Shown here in pieces: positions 12,579-20,387 of a stretch of DNA of 20,964 nucleotides (the stretch's first letter is position 1; every line of letters begins with the position of its first letter). The stretch lies in contig CAZIPL010000026.1 in the NCBI GenBank assembly GCA_964541255.1, positions 1 to 20,964 of the forward strand, written 5' to 3'. The DNA comes from CAYOSU01 sp964541255 (GTDB lineage: Bacteria > Bacillota > Clostridia > Christensenellales > CAMQZB01). The notes under the pieces were generated by a model that had not been told where the DNA came from, ran no database searches, and saw only the letters and a list, made by a program, of their open reading frames with translations. A program made the position numbers and the translations under genes.

Positions 12579-14378
12579 ATGAGAGTAGTAAACGTAATGT
12601 ACGATACTTTGTGTAGGCACTTTTTGTCGCCGTACGGCAACAAAGACGTCAAGACGCCCAATTTTGACAGACTTGCTCGAAATGCCGTTACCTTCGAAAA
12701 CAGCTATGTATGCTCGCTTCCTTGCATGCCCGCAAGGCGCGATCTTCATAATTCGCGCGTAAATTTCTTGCAGCGCGACTGGGGCCCGCTCGAACCGTTT
12801 GACGATTCGGTTCCCGAAATATTGAAGAAAAACGGAGTGTATTCCGCGCTTGTTTCCGACCACGGGCATTATTGGGAAGACGGCGGAGCGACATATCACA
12901 CGAGATATTCCGCATGGATCGGGCATAGAGGTCAAGAGGGCGACCAATGCAATTTCGATAAGAGAGTGGTTAAGCTTGCTCATGACTTGGGCGATTCGTC
13001 AAGGTACGATCTTTGGCCGCAGATGTCTCGACTTTACGATAAAGTCAACAGAGAGAATATGCCGACGGACGACCTAATGCCGCAAGCGTTGACTTTTGCC
13101 GACGGCTTGAAGTTTATAAACGAAAATCACGACGTAGACAATTGGTTCTTGCAAATAGAAACATTCGATCCGCACGAGCCGTTCTTTACGCACGATAAAT
13201 GGAAAGAGCTTTATCCCGAGATTCAAAAATATACGGGACAAAAGGGCGACTGGCCACCGTACGAGGCGGTTGGCGAGAACGAGACGGACGAAGACATCGC
13301 GCACGTGCGTTGGCTTTATTCGGCACTCGTTTCGATGTGCGACCATTATTTAGGCAAAGTGCTCGACCTTTTCGACGAGTATGATCTTTGGAAAGACACG
13401 ATGCTTATCGTTAACACCGATCACGGCTTCCTTTTGGGCGAGCACGGTTGGTGGGCTAAGAGCATGATGCCTGCATACGAAGAAATCAGCCACACGCCGC
13501 TTTTCATATACGATCCCGTAAGCAAGATTAAGGGAGAGCGTCGTAGCGGACTTGTTTCGACGATAGATATTCCCGCAACGATTTTGGATATTTTCGGTAT
13601 AGAAAAAACGCCCGACATGCAAGGCAACAGCATTTTGCCTCTTCTTCGCGAAAATAAAAAAATAAGGGAACATGCGTTGTTCGGCTTTAATTGCGCGCAG
13701 GTTGCGGTTACGGACGGAGAGTATGTATATTTCCGCGCACCCCTTTCGAAAGAAGAAAAGAATTGCTATGAATATACCCTCATGCCGACAAGAATGAGAA
13801 TGCGCTTTGATGTCGGAACGCTTCAAAAAGCCGAATTCGTAGGGCCACTTCCATTCACAAAAGGCTGCAAGGTTTTGAAAACGCCTGCACCCGGCAATTT
13901 CATCAGCGCGGTAAATTTCGGGACGAAACTATATAACGTAGCAAAAGACCCGAGACAGAAAGAGCCTATTGACAATGCGGAGCTTGAAGCAAAGTATGCG
14001 GATATTTTGGCGGAAGAATTGATAAAAGCGCAGGCTCCCGACGAGCAGTTCGTAAGGCTCGGACTCAAAAAAGAGGGAGGAACGACGGCGGAAGACATTC
14101 TCGCCGCAAGGGAAGAGGAACTTATTGCCGATACGCCGACCTTTATCGGGAGCGCGACTTGGACGAAAGAAGCGAGAAACATTTGGAGAAGCTTCACTAA
14201 GTTTATGCCGAAAGAGGGCATTGCGGCTTCCGAACAGGTTGTTTTGGGAATAGTATCTCAAAAAGGAACCAATGAGGTTGACGAGAAAGATATCTTCGCC
14301 GCAGTTAAAGTTATGTTGCCCGAAGATCAGCGCGACCAATCGTTGTATTTTCTAAGAACGCTCGCAAGATCGGAATAA
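12579..14378 (+). CDS. Sulfatase (formylglycine type, cytoplasmic)
   Basis: A 599-residue type I sulfatase of the alkaline-phosphatase superfamily, hydrolysing sulfate esters. Cys49 in CMPAR fits the C-x-P-x-R motif that is converted to formylglycine; in anaerobes this needs a radical-SAM maturase, not present in this window. Likely metal ligands are Asp9 (MYDTLC; only one Asp where most relatives have two), and Asp281-His282 (NTDHG). GEHGWWAKSMMPAYEE with Lys294 and FDPHEPF are standard. The start is the ATG at 12579, 4 nt after GGAGGAG; a TTG at 12567 would place that ribosome site inside the gene. There is no signal peptide, unlike most secreted mucin sulfatases, so the substrate must be imported. 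The C-terminal 150 residues are not recognised. Confidence 0.93.
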   Translation: MRVVNVMYDTLCRHFLSPYGNKDVKTPNFDRLARNAVTFENSYVCSLPCMPARRDLHNSRVNFLQRDWGPLEPFDDSVPEILKKNGVYSALVSDHGHYWEDGGATYHTRYSAWIGHRGQEGDQCNFDKRVVKLAHDLGDSSRYDLWPQMSRLYDKVNRENMPTDDLMPQALTFADGLKFINENHDVDNWFLQIETFDPHEPFFTHDKWKELYPEIQKYTGQKGDWPPYEAVGENETDEDIAHVRWLYSALVSMCDHYLGKVLDLFDEYDLWKDTMLIVNTDHGFLLGEHGWWAKSMMPAYEEISHTPLFIYDPVSKIKGERRSGLVSTIDIPATILDIFGIEKTPDMQGNSILPLLRENKKIREHALFGFNCAQVAVTDGEYVYFRAPLSKEEKNCYEYTLMPTRMRMRFDVGTLQKAEFVGPLPFTKGCKVLKTPAPGNFISAVNFGTKLYNVAKDPRQKEPIDNAELEAKYADILAEELIKAQAPDEQFVRLGLKKEGGTTAEDILAAREEELIADTPTFIGSATWTKEARNIWRSFTKFMPKEGIAASEQVVLGIVSQKGTNEVDEKDIFAAVKVMLPEDQRDQSLYFLRTLARSE

Positions 14379-14478
14379 TTACTTGAAAATACAAATCAAT
14401 GAGTTTAATGCGAAAGGAGTTGTTTGATTAAATAAAATGCATTTTATCAAACCCCGATCGCAACAATAAATAATATAA

Positions 14479-14550
14479 AAGTTCGCTTTAAGAATTTGCG
14501 TAAGCAAAAAGCTAAATCGCATTTTAGATTCTTAATGCGGACTTTTTTTC
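14479..14550 (+). terminator. Large branched terminator after the sulfatase
   Basis: AAGTTCGCTTTAAGAAT (14479-14495) pairs at 16 of 17 positions with ATTCTTAATGCGGACTT (14528-14544), followed by TTTTT. The 32-nt interior holds two more small hairpins, TTGC-GTAA-GCAA and CTAAA/TTTAG. It is much larger than the simple hairpins elsewhere here, and lies 100 bp after the stop. The 14379-14478 stretch shows nothing else. Confidence 0.8.
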
Positions 14551-14573
14551 ATTACGGGAGTTTTTTCGGCATA

Positions 14574-14614
14574 TTATAATACAAGAAGTTTCTGTTTTGC
14601 TTGCAAGAGTGTGG
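14574..14614 (+). repeat. Repeat A, broken copy A4 (head only)
   Basis: TATTATAATACAAGAAG followed by GTTTCTG and TTGCTTGCAAG, the A head and H1 5' arm and loop. The 3' arm is lost. A-like linker sequence (AAGTATTTCAATACT, 14701-14715) reappears just after repeat B1, as if B1 sits inside an A copy. Confidence 0.65.
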
Positions 14615-14639
14615 GTTTTAGCAATCTTACTATAATTGA

Positions 14640-14698
14640 CAATCCCTCAGTCTCGGCAATGCCGAGACAGCTCCCTTGCTAAAGGAGCCTTTGGATTG
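14640..14698 (+). repeat. Repeat B1 (three-way-junction palindrome)
   Basis: The outer stem CAATCC (14640-14645) with GGATTG (14693-14698) encloses two hairpins: GTCTCGGC-AAT-GCCGAGAC (14650-14668) and GCTCC/GGAGC (14670-14688). The motif starting CAATCCCTCAGTC recurs at 15583 and 20523. From memory, similar palindromes are common between genes in gut Clostridia. Confidence 0.8.
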
Positions 14699-14821
14699 CA
14701 AAGTATTTCAATACTAAAGTCGCGTTTATAGAATGATTGAGTGAAGTTTTGTTGTATTATAAGAAAGAAAAAAAGACGCATATTGCTCACTCGCAGATTT
14801 TTAGGGGAAATAGGAGGATTT

Positions 14822-15064
14822 ATGGAACAGGTTTTATCATTGACAAACAAAAATGCGTTGTCTATCGTCGGGATTGAAGAAGTAGTTTCTTTCGATGAAA
14901 AAGAAATCACACTTAAAGGCGGCGGAGATAAAATTCATATCAAAGGTTCGGGACTTTCTATAAAGAATTTTGACGTCGAAAGCAAGCGTTTCGAATCTGT
15001 CGGGAAAGTTTTTTCGATAACATATAAAAACGGCGGGCTTGCCGTCAAAAAACTTTTCAAATGA
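14822..15064 (+). CDS. yabP: Sporulation protein YabP
   Basis: An 80-residue YabP-family protein (PF07873): all-beta, with NALSIVGIEEVVSFDEKEI near the N-terminus and the typical I-x-G-x-x-L (IKGSGLSIKNFDVES) in the middle. It is required for spore formation in Bacillus, where it is made in the mother cell under sigma-E. The start at 14822 is set by AGGAGG 7 nt upstream and by family length; an in-frame ATG at 14741 would add 27 basic residues not found in the family. It overlaps yabQ by 4 nt (ATGA). The upstream 14715-14821 region shows no clear sigma-E promoter. Confidence 0.92.
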   Translation: MEQVLSLTNKNALSIVGIEEVVSFDEKEITLKGGGDKIHIKGSGLSIKNFDVESKRFESVGKVFSITYKNGGLAVKKLFK

Positions 15065-15420
15065 TATCGGCGACTGCAAATCAATTTGCGTGCTTTGCGC
15101 GGCTGCTTCTCTTTGGCGGATTGGCGGGCATCGTTGTTTTCGTTGTGCGAAAAGTTATGTTTTTGCTGTCGAAAGAGAACTTTTTTAGGCATATTGTCGC
15201 GATATTTTGCGGAGCGAGCGTAGGCGTTTTATATATTTTTTTGCTGCTTTCCTTTCCGCACGTGAAAAAATCGGGCGTTTACTCAATAGTTTTTTGCTCC
15301 GGAATGTATATGGGGAAATATATTATCGATACGATTGTTGCACTTTTCGAAAATCTTTGCTATAATAGAATAAATCTTAATGCAAAGCATTCTAAAAAAA
15401 GAGATGTTGATAGAAAGTAG
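15061..15420 (+). CDS. yabQ: Spore cortex protein YabQ
   Basis: A 119-residue membrane protein identified mainly by position directly after yabP, together with YabQ-like topology: about three or four hydrophobic segments (residues about 8-34, 41-65, 70-95) and a basic C-terminal tail (NLNAKHSKKRDVDRK). YabQ is needed for spore cortex formation in Bacillus, where it sits in forespore membranes. It is shorter than the Bacillus protein, as is usual in Clostridia. The ATGA overlap with yabP implies translational coupling. Confidence 0.82.
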   Translation: MISATANQFACFARLLLFGGLAGIVVFVVRKVMFLLSKENFFRHIVAIFCGASVGVLYIFLLLSFPHVKKSGVYSIVFCSGMYMGKYIIDTIVALFENLCYNRINLNAKHSKKRDVDRK

Positions 15421-15463
15421 CGTTGAGAAAAATAGAAATGCCGCAACATTGCAAAATAATAGA

Positions 15464-15505
15464 CAATACCTTTAGTTTTACGGCGTTAAGGAAGCTTTGG
15501 TTTTG
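15464..15505 (+). repeat. Diverged short B-like repeat
   Basis: Begins CAATACCTTTAGT and ends CTTTGGTTTTG, matching both ends of B2 (15583-15640) but lacking its inner hairpins. A decayed or internally deleted copy. Together with B2 it fills the 304-bp gap between yabQ and divIC. Confidence 0.5.
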
Positions 15506-15544
15506 TAAAACGATTTGGGGTTAGAGAAGAGGTCGCAAACTTTC

Positions 15545-15640
15545 TCAAGGTGTGGGAACTTTGAAGTGTTGCTAAAATATGGCAATCCCTTTAGTCACCT
15601 TGTGGAGACACCTCCCTTTCAAAAGGAGTCTTTGGTTTTG
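15545..15640 (+). repeat. A fragment followed by repeat B2
   Basis: CAAGGTGTGGGAACTTTGAAGT (15546-15566, compare CAAGGTGCGGAAACTTCGAAGT in copy A6) is the loop end and 3' arm of A hairpin H1. It is followed by B2 (15583-15640) with hairpins GTCACC-TTGT-GGAGAC and CTCC/GGAG. No promoter could be placed with confidence between here and divIC. Confidence 0.65.
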
Positions 15641-15724
15641 TAACAAAAGCAAGCGTTTTCAAAAGATTTTAGCGAAAATAAAACATATTATTTATAGATT
15701 ACATTAACGGATTTCGGAGGGCTT

Positions 15725-16000
15725 ATGAACAAAAGAAAATTATATCGCAACGTAACGATTTTGGCGTCATGCCTTGCGGTGATTTTGGTGCTCACCCTTG
15801 TCGTTCAGCTCATTACTTTGAGCGTTGCAAATGCGAAAACAAAAGAGCTTGAAGAAAAGGTCGCGTTCTTAGAGGGAGAAATCGAATCGATAAACGACGA
15901 GATAGAGTATAAAAATTCGCTTATGTTTATCGAAAAATATGCTCGCGAGCAGCTCGGACTTCACGGCTCGGACGACGTAATATTTACGCCGAAAAACTAA
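15725..16000 (+). CDS. divIC: Cell-division protein DivIC (FtsB-like)
   Basis: A 91-residue septum-formation initiator protein. It has a short basic cytoplasmic end, one transmembrane helix (about 10-34), a coiled coil (about 38-62, heptad-rich ELEEKVAFLEGEIESI) and the family end motif YAREQLGLHGSDDVIF. It acts with FtsL and DivIB at the division site, recruiting septal wall synthesis. Its position after yabPQ is the same as in Bacillus. The start has CGGAGGGC upstream. Its TAA overlaps the ATG of the next gene by one base (TAATG). Confidence 0.9.
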   Translation: MNKRKLYRNVTILASCLAVILVLTLVVQLITLSVANAKTKELEEKVAFLEGEIESINDEIEYKNSLMFIEKYAREQLGLHGSDDVIFTPKN

Positions 16001-16857
16001 TGAGAGGCATAATCGACGTCGGCTCCAATTCCGTTCGCCTCGGGATATTTGACGGCGACGAGGAGTTGTTTTGCGAGACGATAACGACAAGGCTCGGTAG
16101 CGGTCTTGTCAAAAACGACAGAATGAACGACGGGGATATTGCAAACACTCTTCTTGCGATATCCCGTTTTGCTAAAAAATGCGAAAATGACGGTATCGTT
16201 CCCGAGGCTTTCGGTACGGCGGCGTGCCGTCAGGCTAAAAACGCCGATGAGTTTTTGGGAAAAGTCAGAAAGGAATGCGGTATCGAACTAAACGTCATTT
16301 CGGGTGAAGAGGAGGCTAAGATCGCCTATATAGGCGGAAGCGTCATTGCGAAAAAATTTCCTTGCGCGGTTTTGGATATAGGTGGCGGAAGCACGGAGCT
16401 CGCGCTTGGAAGCGATAAAGGGATTTTGTCTTCCGTGAGCTATCCGATAGGAGCCGTCAAAACATACTCCGCGTGTCTTGAAAATAAACAAAAAACGAGG
16501 GAATATGTCGAAAAAATGCTTGACGGCGTATCGCCGTTAAAAGCAGAAAGCTATATCGCGATAGGTGGTACGGTTACTTCGCTTTCGTCGATTTTATCGG
16601 GGAATCCCGTTTACGACAAAAAGATAACGCACGGCTTTTGCATAAAATACGATGAGCTTTGCCACTTATCGGACGAGCTTTTCGAAATGGGTATAGACAG
16701 GCGAAAAAACCTTTCCATGATAAACAACAAGCGCGCCGAAATAATCGCGAGCGGCTCGATGATTCTAAGGTGCGTCATGGAAAAGCTTGAAATAGAGGAA
16801 ATTATATCGTCCGAATCGGATAATTTATACGGATATATGAAGGTGTTTACAAAATGA
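16000..16857 (+). CDS. Ppx/GppA-family phosphatase (exopolyphosphatase-like)
   Basis: A 285-residue protein covering only the N-terminal actin-like fold of the Ppx/GppA family (PF02541); the C-terminal HD-type part of full-length Ppx is absent, as in many Clostridia. Motifs: IDVGSNSVRLGIFD (phosphate loop 1), FGTAACRQAKN, SGEEEAKIAYIGG, LDIGGGSTELALG (loop 2) and IGGTVTSLSSI. Members hydrolyse polyphosphate or the guanosine pentaphosphate alarmone; which one cannot be told. It is translationally coupled to divIC (1-nt overlap) and to the M50 gene (ATGA overlap). Confidence 0.9.
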   Translation: MRGIIDVGSNSVRLGIFDGDEELFCETITTRLGSGLVKNDRMNDGDIANTLLAISRFAKKCENDGIVPEAFGTAACRQAKNADEFLGKVRKECGIELNVISGEEEAKIAYIGGSVIAKKFPCAVLDIGGGSTELALGSDKGILSSVSYPIGAVKTYSACLENKQKTREYVEKMLDGVSPLKAESYIAIGGTVTSLSSILSGNPVYDKKITHGFCIKYDELCHLSDELFEMGIDRRKNLSMINNKRAEIIASGSMILRCVMEKLEIEEIISSESDNLYGYMKVFTK

Positions 16858-17945
16858 AAAAGAGACTTGGATTGGTCGGCGCCGTTCTTGCGATTGCGGC
16901 TTGTTGCTTGTTCGGATGGCGCATAGGAACTGAAATTGCAATGTTCGAGGGTCGTGCTGTCGTCGATATATGGAAAGTCGTTTTGTTTGTCGTCGGCGTT
17001 TTGTTGGCGTTTTATATTCATATAATTCTTCACGAAACGGGGCATCTTATCGGCGGACTTATCGGCGGATATACCTTCGTCGCTTTTTCTATCGGGGGAC
17101 TTTGCTTTTCGAAAGAAACGGGGAATCTCAAAGTATATTTCGAAAAAAGCAAAAGCATCGGCGGCTATTGCAGAATGCTTCCGCCGAAAAACGTAACGAA
17201 AGAAAGCTTTTTAGCGCATATTCTGGGCGGACTTATTTCGTCGCTCGTTCTGACGGTGATCTCCCTTGTACTTTTTCTGACGCTGTTTTTCGTAGATAAA
17301 AAAGGATATTTCTTCTGGGCGCTTGCGGGTGCGTTCCCTATCAATGCATATATATTTTTCACGAACGCCGCAGTCACATCTATCGGAGGAACTCCGACCG
17401 ACGGAATGCTTGTCGATATGATGAAAAAGAAAACCGCTTCATCTGTTGCGACAATGAAAGTTTTGTCCTTGCAAGGATACTTTATGGGCGGCGTAAGCCC
17501 GACGGAGATTCCCGAAAGCGAGGTTGCGGATATACCCGTTGTTTCGGACGACGACGTTATGAGTGCGGTGATATATTCGAACCTATTCTATTATTATCTT
17601 GACAGAGCCAACGAAAAGAAGATTTTCTATTACGGCAAAAAGATAGAGGATATTCTTCCCTTTTCGGCGGATTTTTATCAAAAAGATTTGAAGACTTCTG
17701 CGTTTTTGACGGCGATATTCGAAGACGACGGCGGGAAAGCGGCGAAATATTACGCGGAGCTTCTTCCCGAAATAAACAGAGCCGATAGCACGCTTCTTCT
17801 TGCGTTTTCGTATTACGAAAAGCTATTTCTTTCTAAAGACGTTACTTTGCGACTTGAAAAGACAAGGGAAGCGGCAAAAAACGACGTTATGCCGTGCGTA
17901 GGTAAAACTGTTTTGCGATATTCCGATTGGCTTGAAAAGCTATAA
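16854..17945 (+). CDS. M50-family (site-2-like) membrane metalloprotease
   Basis: A 363-residue membrane protein. The zinc motif HETGH (His60, Glu61, His64) lies in the second transmembrane helix, after a first at about 5-27. The third zinc ligand is probably Asp183 in GGTPTDG, in the position of the NPDG-type motif of site-2 proteases. More hydrophobic helices lie at about 120-147 and 150-175. The last 170 residues are soluble and helical (YYYLDRANEKK, FSYYEKLF) and look TPR-like. Such enzymes cleave substrates inside or near the membrane; the substrate here is unknown. It is the last gene of the divIC operon, and a terminator follows 23 bp after the stop. Confidence 0.85.
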   Translation: MKKRLGLVGAVLAIAACCLFGWRIGTEIAMFEGRAVVDIWKVVLFVVGVLLAFYIHIILHETGHLIGGLIGGYTFVAFSIGGLCFSKETGNLKVYFEKSKSIGGYCRMLPPKNVTKESFLAHILGGLISSLVLTVISLVLFLTLFFVDKKGYFFWALAGAFPINAYIFFTNAAVTSIGGTPTDGMLVDMMKKKTASSVATMKVLSLQGYFMGGVSPTEIPESEVADIPVVSDDDVMSAVIYSNLFYYYLDRANEKKIFYYGKKIEDILPFSADFYQKDLKTSAFLTAIFEDDGGKAAKYYAELLPEINRADSTLLLAFSYYEKLFLSKDVTLRLEKTREAAKNDVMPCVGKTVLRYSDWLEKL

Positions 17946-17967
17946 AATAAATATTATATAAAACGTA

Positions 17968-18003
17968 AAACGCTTGATTGTTTATGATCGAGCGTTTTTT
18001 TTG
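17968..18003 (+). terminator. Terminator of the divIC operon
   Basis: AAACGCT (17968-17974) pairs with AGCGTTT (17991-17997), extended by GAT/ATC, followed by a run of eight T. The next 240 bp (18004-18243) show nothing recognisable apart from AT-rich sequence. Confidence 0.88.
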
Positions 18004-18247
18004 ATTGTCTGGGAACGGTTTTTGCAATGAATTCGTTTACCGCAATCGATTCGACGAATTTTAAGTGGCTTAATACGTTTTAGTCGCTGCGATTGTTTGC
18101 CTTTATTTTTTTAGCATCGTTAAAAACACAAGACGCGTTTTAGACGTAATTGCTTTTGCACAAAAGAAATCGTTTGGAAACTATAGCAAATAAAAAACGA
18201 AAAAAGAAAAAATTGACAACATTTTTTTGATAAAAACAGAAAATCCG

Positions 18248-18279
18248 TGCAATACAAGTATCTTGGTTTGCTTTATAAT
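18248..18279 (+). promoter_or_regulatory. Promoter of the solute-binding protein gene
   Basis: TATAAT (18274-18279) preceded 17 bp upstream by TGCAATACA (18248-18256) in place of a -35 box, the same 9-mer and spacing as the sulfatase promoter. The lack of a proper -35 suggests an activator binds there. Confidence 0.55.
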
Positions 18280-18363
18280 GTTACCGATAAGAAGAGCTGT
18301 TTTGGCTTTTGGTAAAACGTTTTGAAATAATACGCCGTAAGCCGATATATCGCTTCTTTGGTT

Positions 18364-18419
18364 GAAACGCTTTGATTGTCGTGTGTAAACGGAAGAAAAG
18401 TACTTTGCGTTTCGACAAT
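18364..18419 (+). promoter_or_regulatory. Interlocked complementary segments in the leader of the binding-protein mRNA
   Basis: In a leader of about 155 nt, GAAACGC (18364-18370) is complementary to GCGTTTC (18407-18413), and ATTGTCG (18375-18381) to CGACAAT (18413-18419). The order is that of a pseudoknot or of two competing stems. The AAAAAGGAG ribosome site follows within 12 nt. GGCTT/AAGCC (18304-18343) adds an upstream hairpin. Confidence 0.4.
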
Positions 18420-18441
18420 ATGATAAAAAGGAGAAAAAAAG

Positions 18442-20307
18442 ATGAAAAAATTTTTATCGATTGCTTTATCGGTATTGCTTCTTTGTTCGTCGCTTGCAAT
18501 GTTATCTGCTTGCAGCAATAGCGACGATCCGAATTCTTTCACGTGGCTAATCGAAAGCGGCGAGGATTCGACGTATTATTCCGATTATAACGAAAACCCC
18601 GTCGCGATATATACTCAACTGAACAAAGAGTATGCGGGCGCGGAGCTTAAGTTCGAATATAAGCAGTTGGTTGTAGGCTCGGAAAAGGATCAATATACCA
18701 CAATGATTTCAACCGGCGAATATTATGACGTTATGGGCATAAACTATGCGCCTTATTCGCCCGCCGTTCTCAACGAAATGGGAATTGCGCTCGACATAAC
18801 GGAGTACGTCGAAAAATATATGCCGAATTACTTGAAAGTTCTTGCTGAAAACGAAGAGCTTGCAAGAGCGGCGTATGTCAAAAACGAAAATGGCGAAAAG
18901 AGAATTTATGCGCTTTACGGGGCGACAAACGAGCCGTCGCCTATTTACGAGGGCTTTTGCTACAGAAGAGATTGGCTCGTCAAGTACGGCACAAACCCTC
19001 AAACGGGAGAGGCGTTCACGGGTGGATACACGGCGGCAAGAGATTCGGAAGGCAAGAACGACATTTATTCTTGGGTAGACGATGTGAAGTTCCCGTCTTG
19101 GTACTCGGATAGTAAATATGCCGTTGAATATAAAGCAAACCACCCCGAATGGGACGGCTCCGATCCGATATTTATTTCCGACTGGGAATGGATGTTCGAG
19201 ATATTCGACAAGGCAAGAGAAGACTTAGGTATCGCCGATAAGGGGTATGACATATCGCTGTATTATCCCGGCTATGTCGAAACGGGCGATTTGTTCTGCG
19301 CTTTCGGCGGAGGCGCGCCTCTTTGGAGCTATAACTATAATACTAAAAAAGTCGAGTTCAATGCCACGAGCGATTCTATGAAGTCATACTTAGAGTGTAT
19401 GAACACATGGTATGAAAAAGGCTGGCTTGACAGAGCGTTCACGGAGCATTCTTCCGATATGTTTTATTCGATAGATTCAGTAAAGGTATGCAACGGCTAC
19501 GTCGCGATGTGGCAGGGCGGAAACCATACCCTCGGTTGTTCGCTCGAAGATTTGGAACATTATCCTTTGACTGAGGGCATTTTCGTTGTCGGTGCAAAAC
19601 AGCCTATCAACGATGTTTACGGAGCTGAAAGCACGAAAGGAAACGAGCCTTATGCCATGTATCAGTCAGAAAGAGTCGGTACGGGAATTATAATTACGGA
19701 CGCTGCGAAAGACAAAAACTTGGAAGCGCTTTTCACGTATCTCGATACTTTCTATAATCCCGAACACGAGAATTATATCGCAAGAAACTACGGACTTACG
19801 AAAGAGCAGTACGAATCTATAAGCGACGTTCAAGAAAAGCGTAACGGCAAAACGTTCCAAGAAAGATTCGAAATTCAAGACGGCTCGTATACGATAACGG
19901 AGAAAAACGGCAAAACGTTTTACGCGCTTTCCGAGATCATTCTCGGCGACGGATATTTGAGAAATGCGACCAAGGGGAACAGAATGTTCGGCTATCGCAT
20001 AATATCCGAAAGCAGCGAGCTTACCGAATATATACAAGATACCGTCGATGAGCATTGGCACGCATATTTGAATAAGGGCTATATTTCAAAGTCAACCTTA
20101 GGTCTTCTCACGACGGAGCAGTCGGACACTTATGCAAAAACAAGAAGCAAAATCAACGATAAGATGTCTGTGGAAATACCTAAGTTTATCAACGGAACGT
20201 ATGATATAAACGGCGAGGATTGGGATACCTATTGCAAGATAATAGAAAAGCTGGGGCATAAAAAGATTACGGCATATTTGCAAGAGGTATACGACAGAAT
20301 AAGCTAA
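18442..20307 (+). CDS. Extracellular solute-binding lipoprotein (ABC sugar importer, LplA-like)
   Basis: A 621-residue lipoprotein. The signal is MKKFLSIALSVLLLCSS followed by the lipobox LSAC with Cys24 lipidated. The mature part resembles the large LplA/YtcQ-type family 1 sugar-binding proteins of Clostridia and Paenibacillus, with aromatic-rich segments (YEGFCYRRDWLVKYG, ISDWEWMFEIFDKARED, GGGAPLWSYNY, GYVAMWQGGN) able to stack on sugars. It would deliver oligosaccharides to an ABC permease pair. No permease or ATPase gene follows: a terminator and more than 550 bp of repeats come next. It has its own promoter and a long leader. The promoter motif shared with the sulfatase hints that both serve the same substrate. 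Confidence 0.9.
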   Translation: MKKFLSIALSVLLLCSSLAMLSACSNSDDPNSFTWLIESGEDSTYYSDYNENPVAIYTQLNKEYAGAELKFEYKQLVVGSEKDQYTTMISTGEYYDVMGINYAPYSPAVLNEMGIALDITEYVEKYMPNYLKVLAENEELARAAYVKNENGEKRIYALYGATNEPSPIYEGFCYRRDWLVKYGTNPQTGEAFTGGYTAARDSEGKNDIYSWVDDVKFPSWYSDSKYAVEYKANHPEWDGSDPIFISDWEWMFEIFDKAREDLGIADKGYDISLYYPGYVETGDLFCAFGGGAPLWSYNYNTKKVEFNATSDSMKSYLECMNTWYEKGWLDRAFTEHSSDMFYSIDSVKVCNGYVAMWQGGNHTLGCSLEDLEHYPLTEGIFVVGAKQPINDVYGAESTKGNEPYAMYQSERVGTGIIITDAAKDKNLEALFTYLDTFYNPEHENYIARNYGLTKEQYESISDVQEKRNGKTFQERFEIQDGSYTITEKNGKTFYALSEIILGDGYLRNATKGNRMFGYRIISESSELTEYIQDTVDEHWHAYLNKGYISKSTLGLLTTEQSDTYAKTRSKINDKMSVEIPKFINGTYDINGEDWDTYCKIIEKLGHKKITAYLQEVYDRIS

Positions 20308-20336
20308 CGATAGCTACAAGATAATAGATAATCGTT

Positions 20337-20373
20337 AAAGCAAGAAGGCGCATTTTATGCGTCTTTTTGCTTT
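20337..20373 (+). terminator. Terminator of the solute-binding protein gene
   Basis: AAAGCAAGAAGGCGCA pairs with TGCGTCTTTTTGCTTT around TTTTA. The inner part (AAGGCGCA/TGCGTCTT, 20345-20364) ending in TTTTT is the likely functional terminator. Confidence 0.82.
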
Positions 20374-20387
20374 GATAGAAAACATAG

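Noticed and set aside
12567..12581. TTG start for the sulfatase
   Set aside because: The GGAGGAG ribosome site would be inside the coding region; the ATG at 12579 has it at the right distance.
18004..18240. Decayed gene in the gap before the binding-protein promoter
   Set aside because: Frequent stops in all frames and no recognisable motif; treated as plain intergenic sequence.
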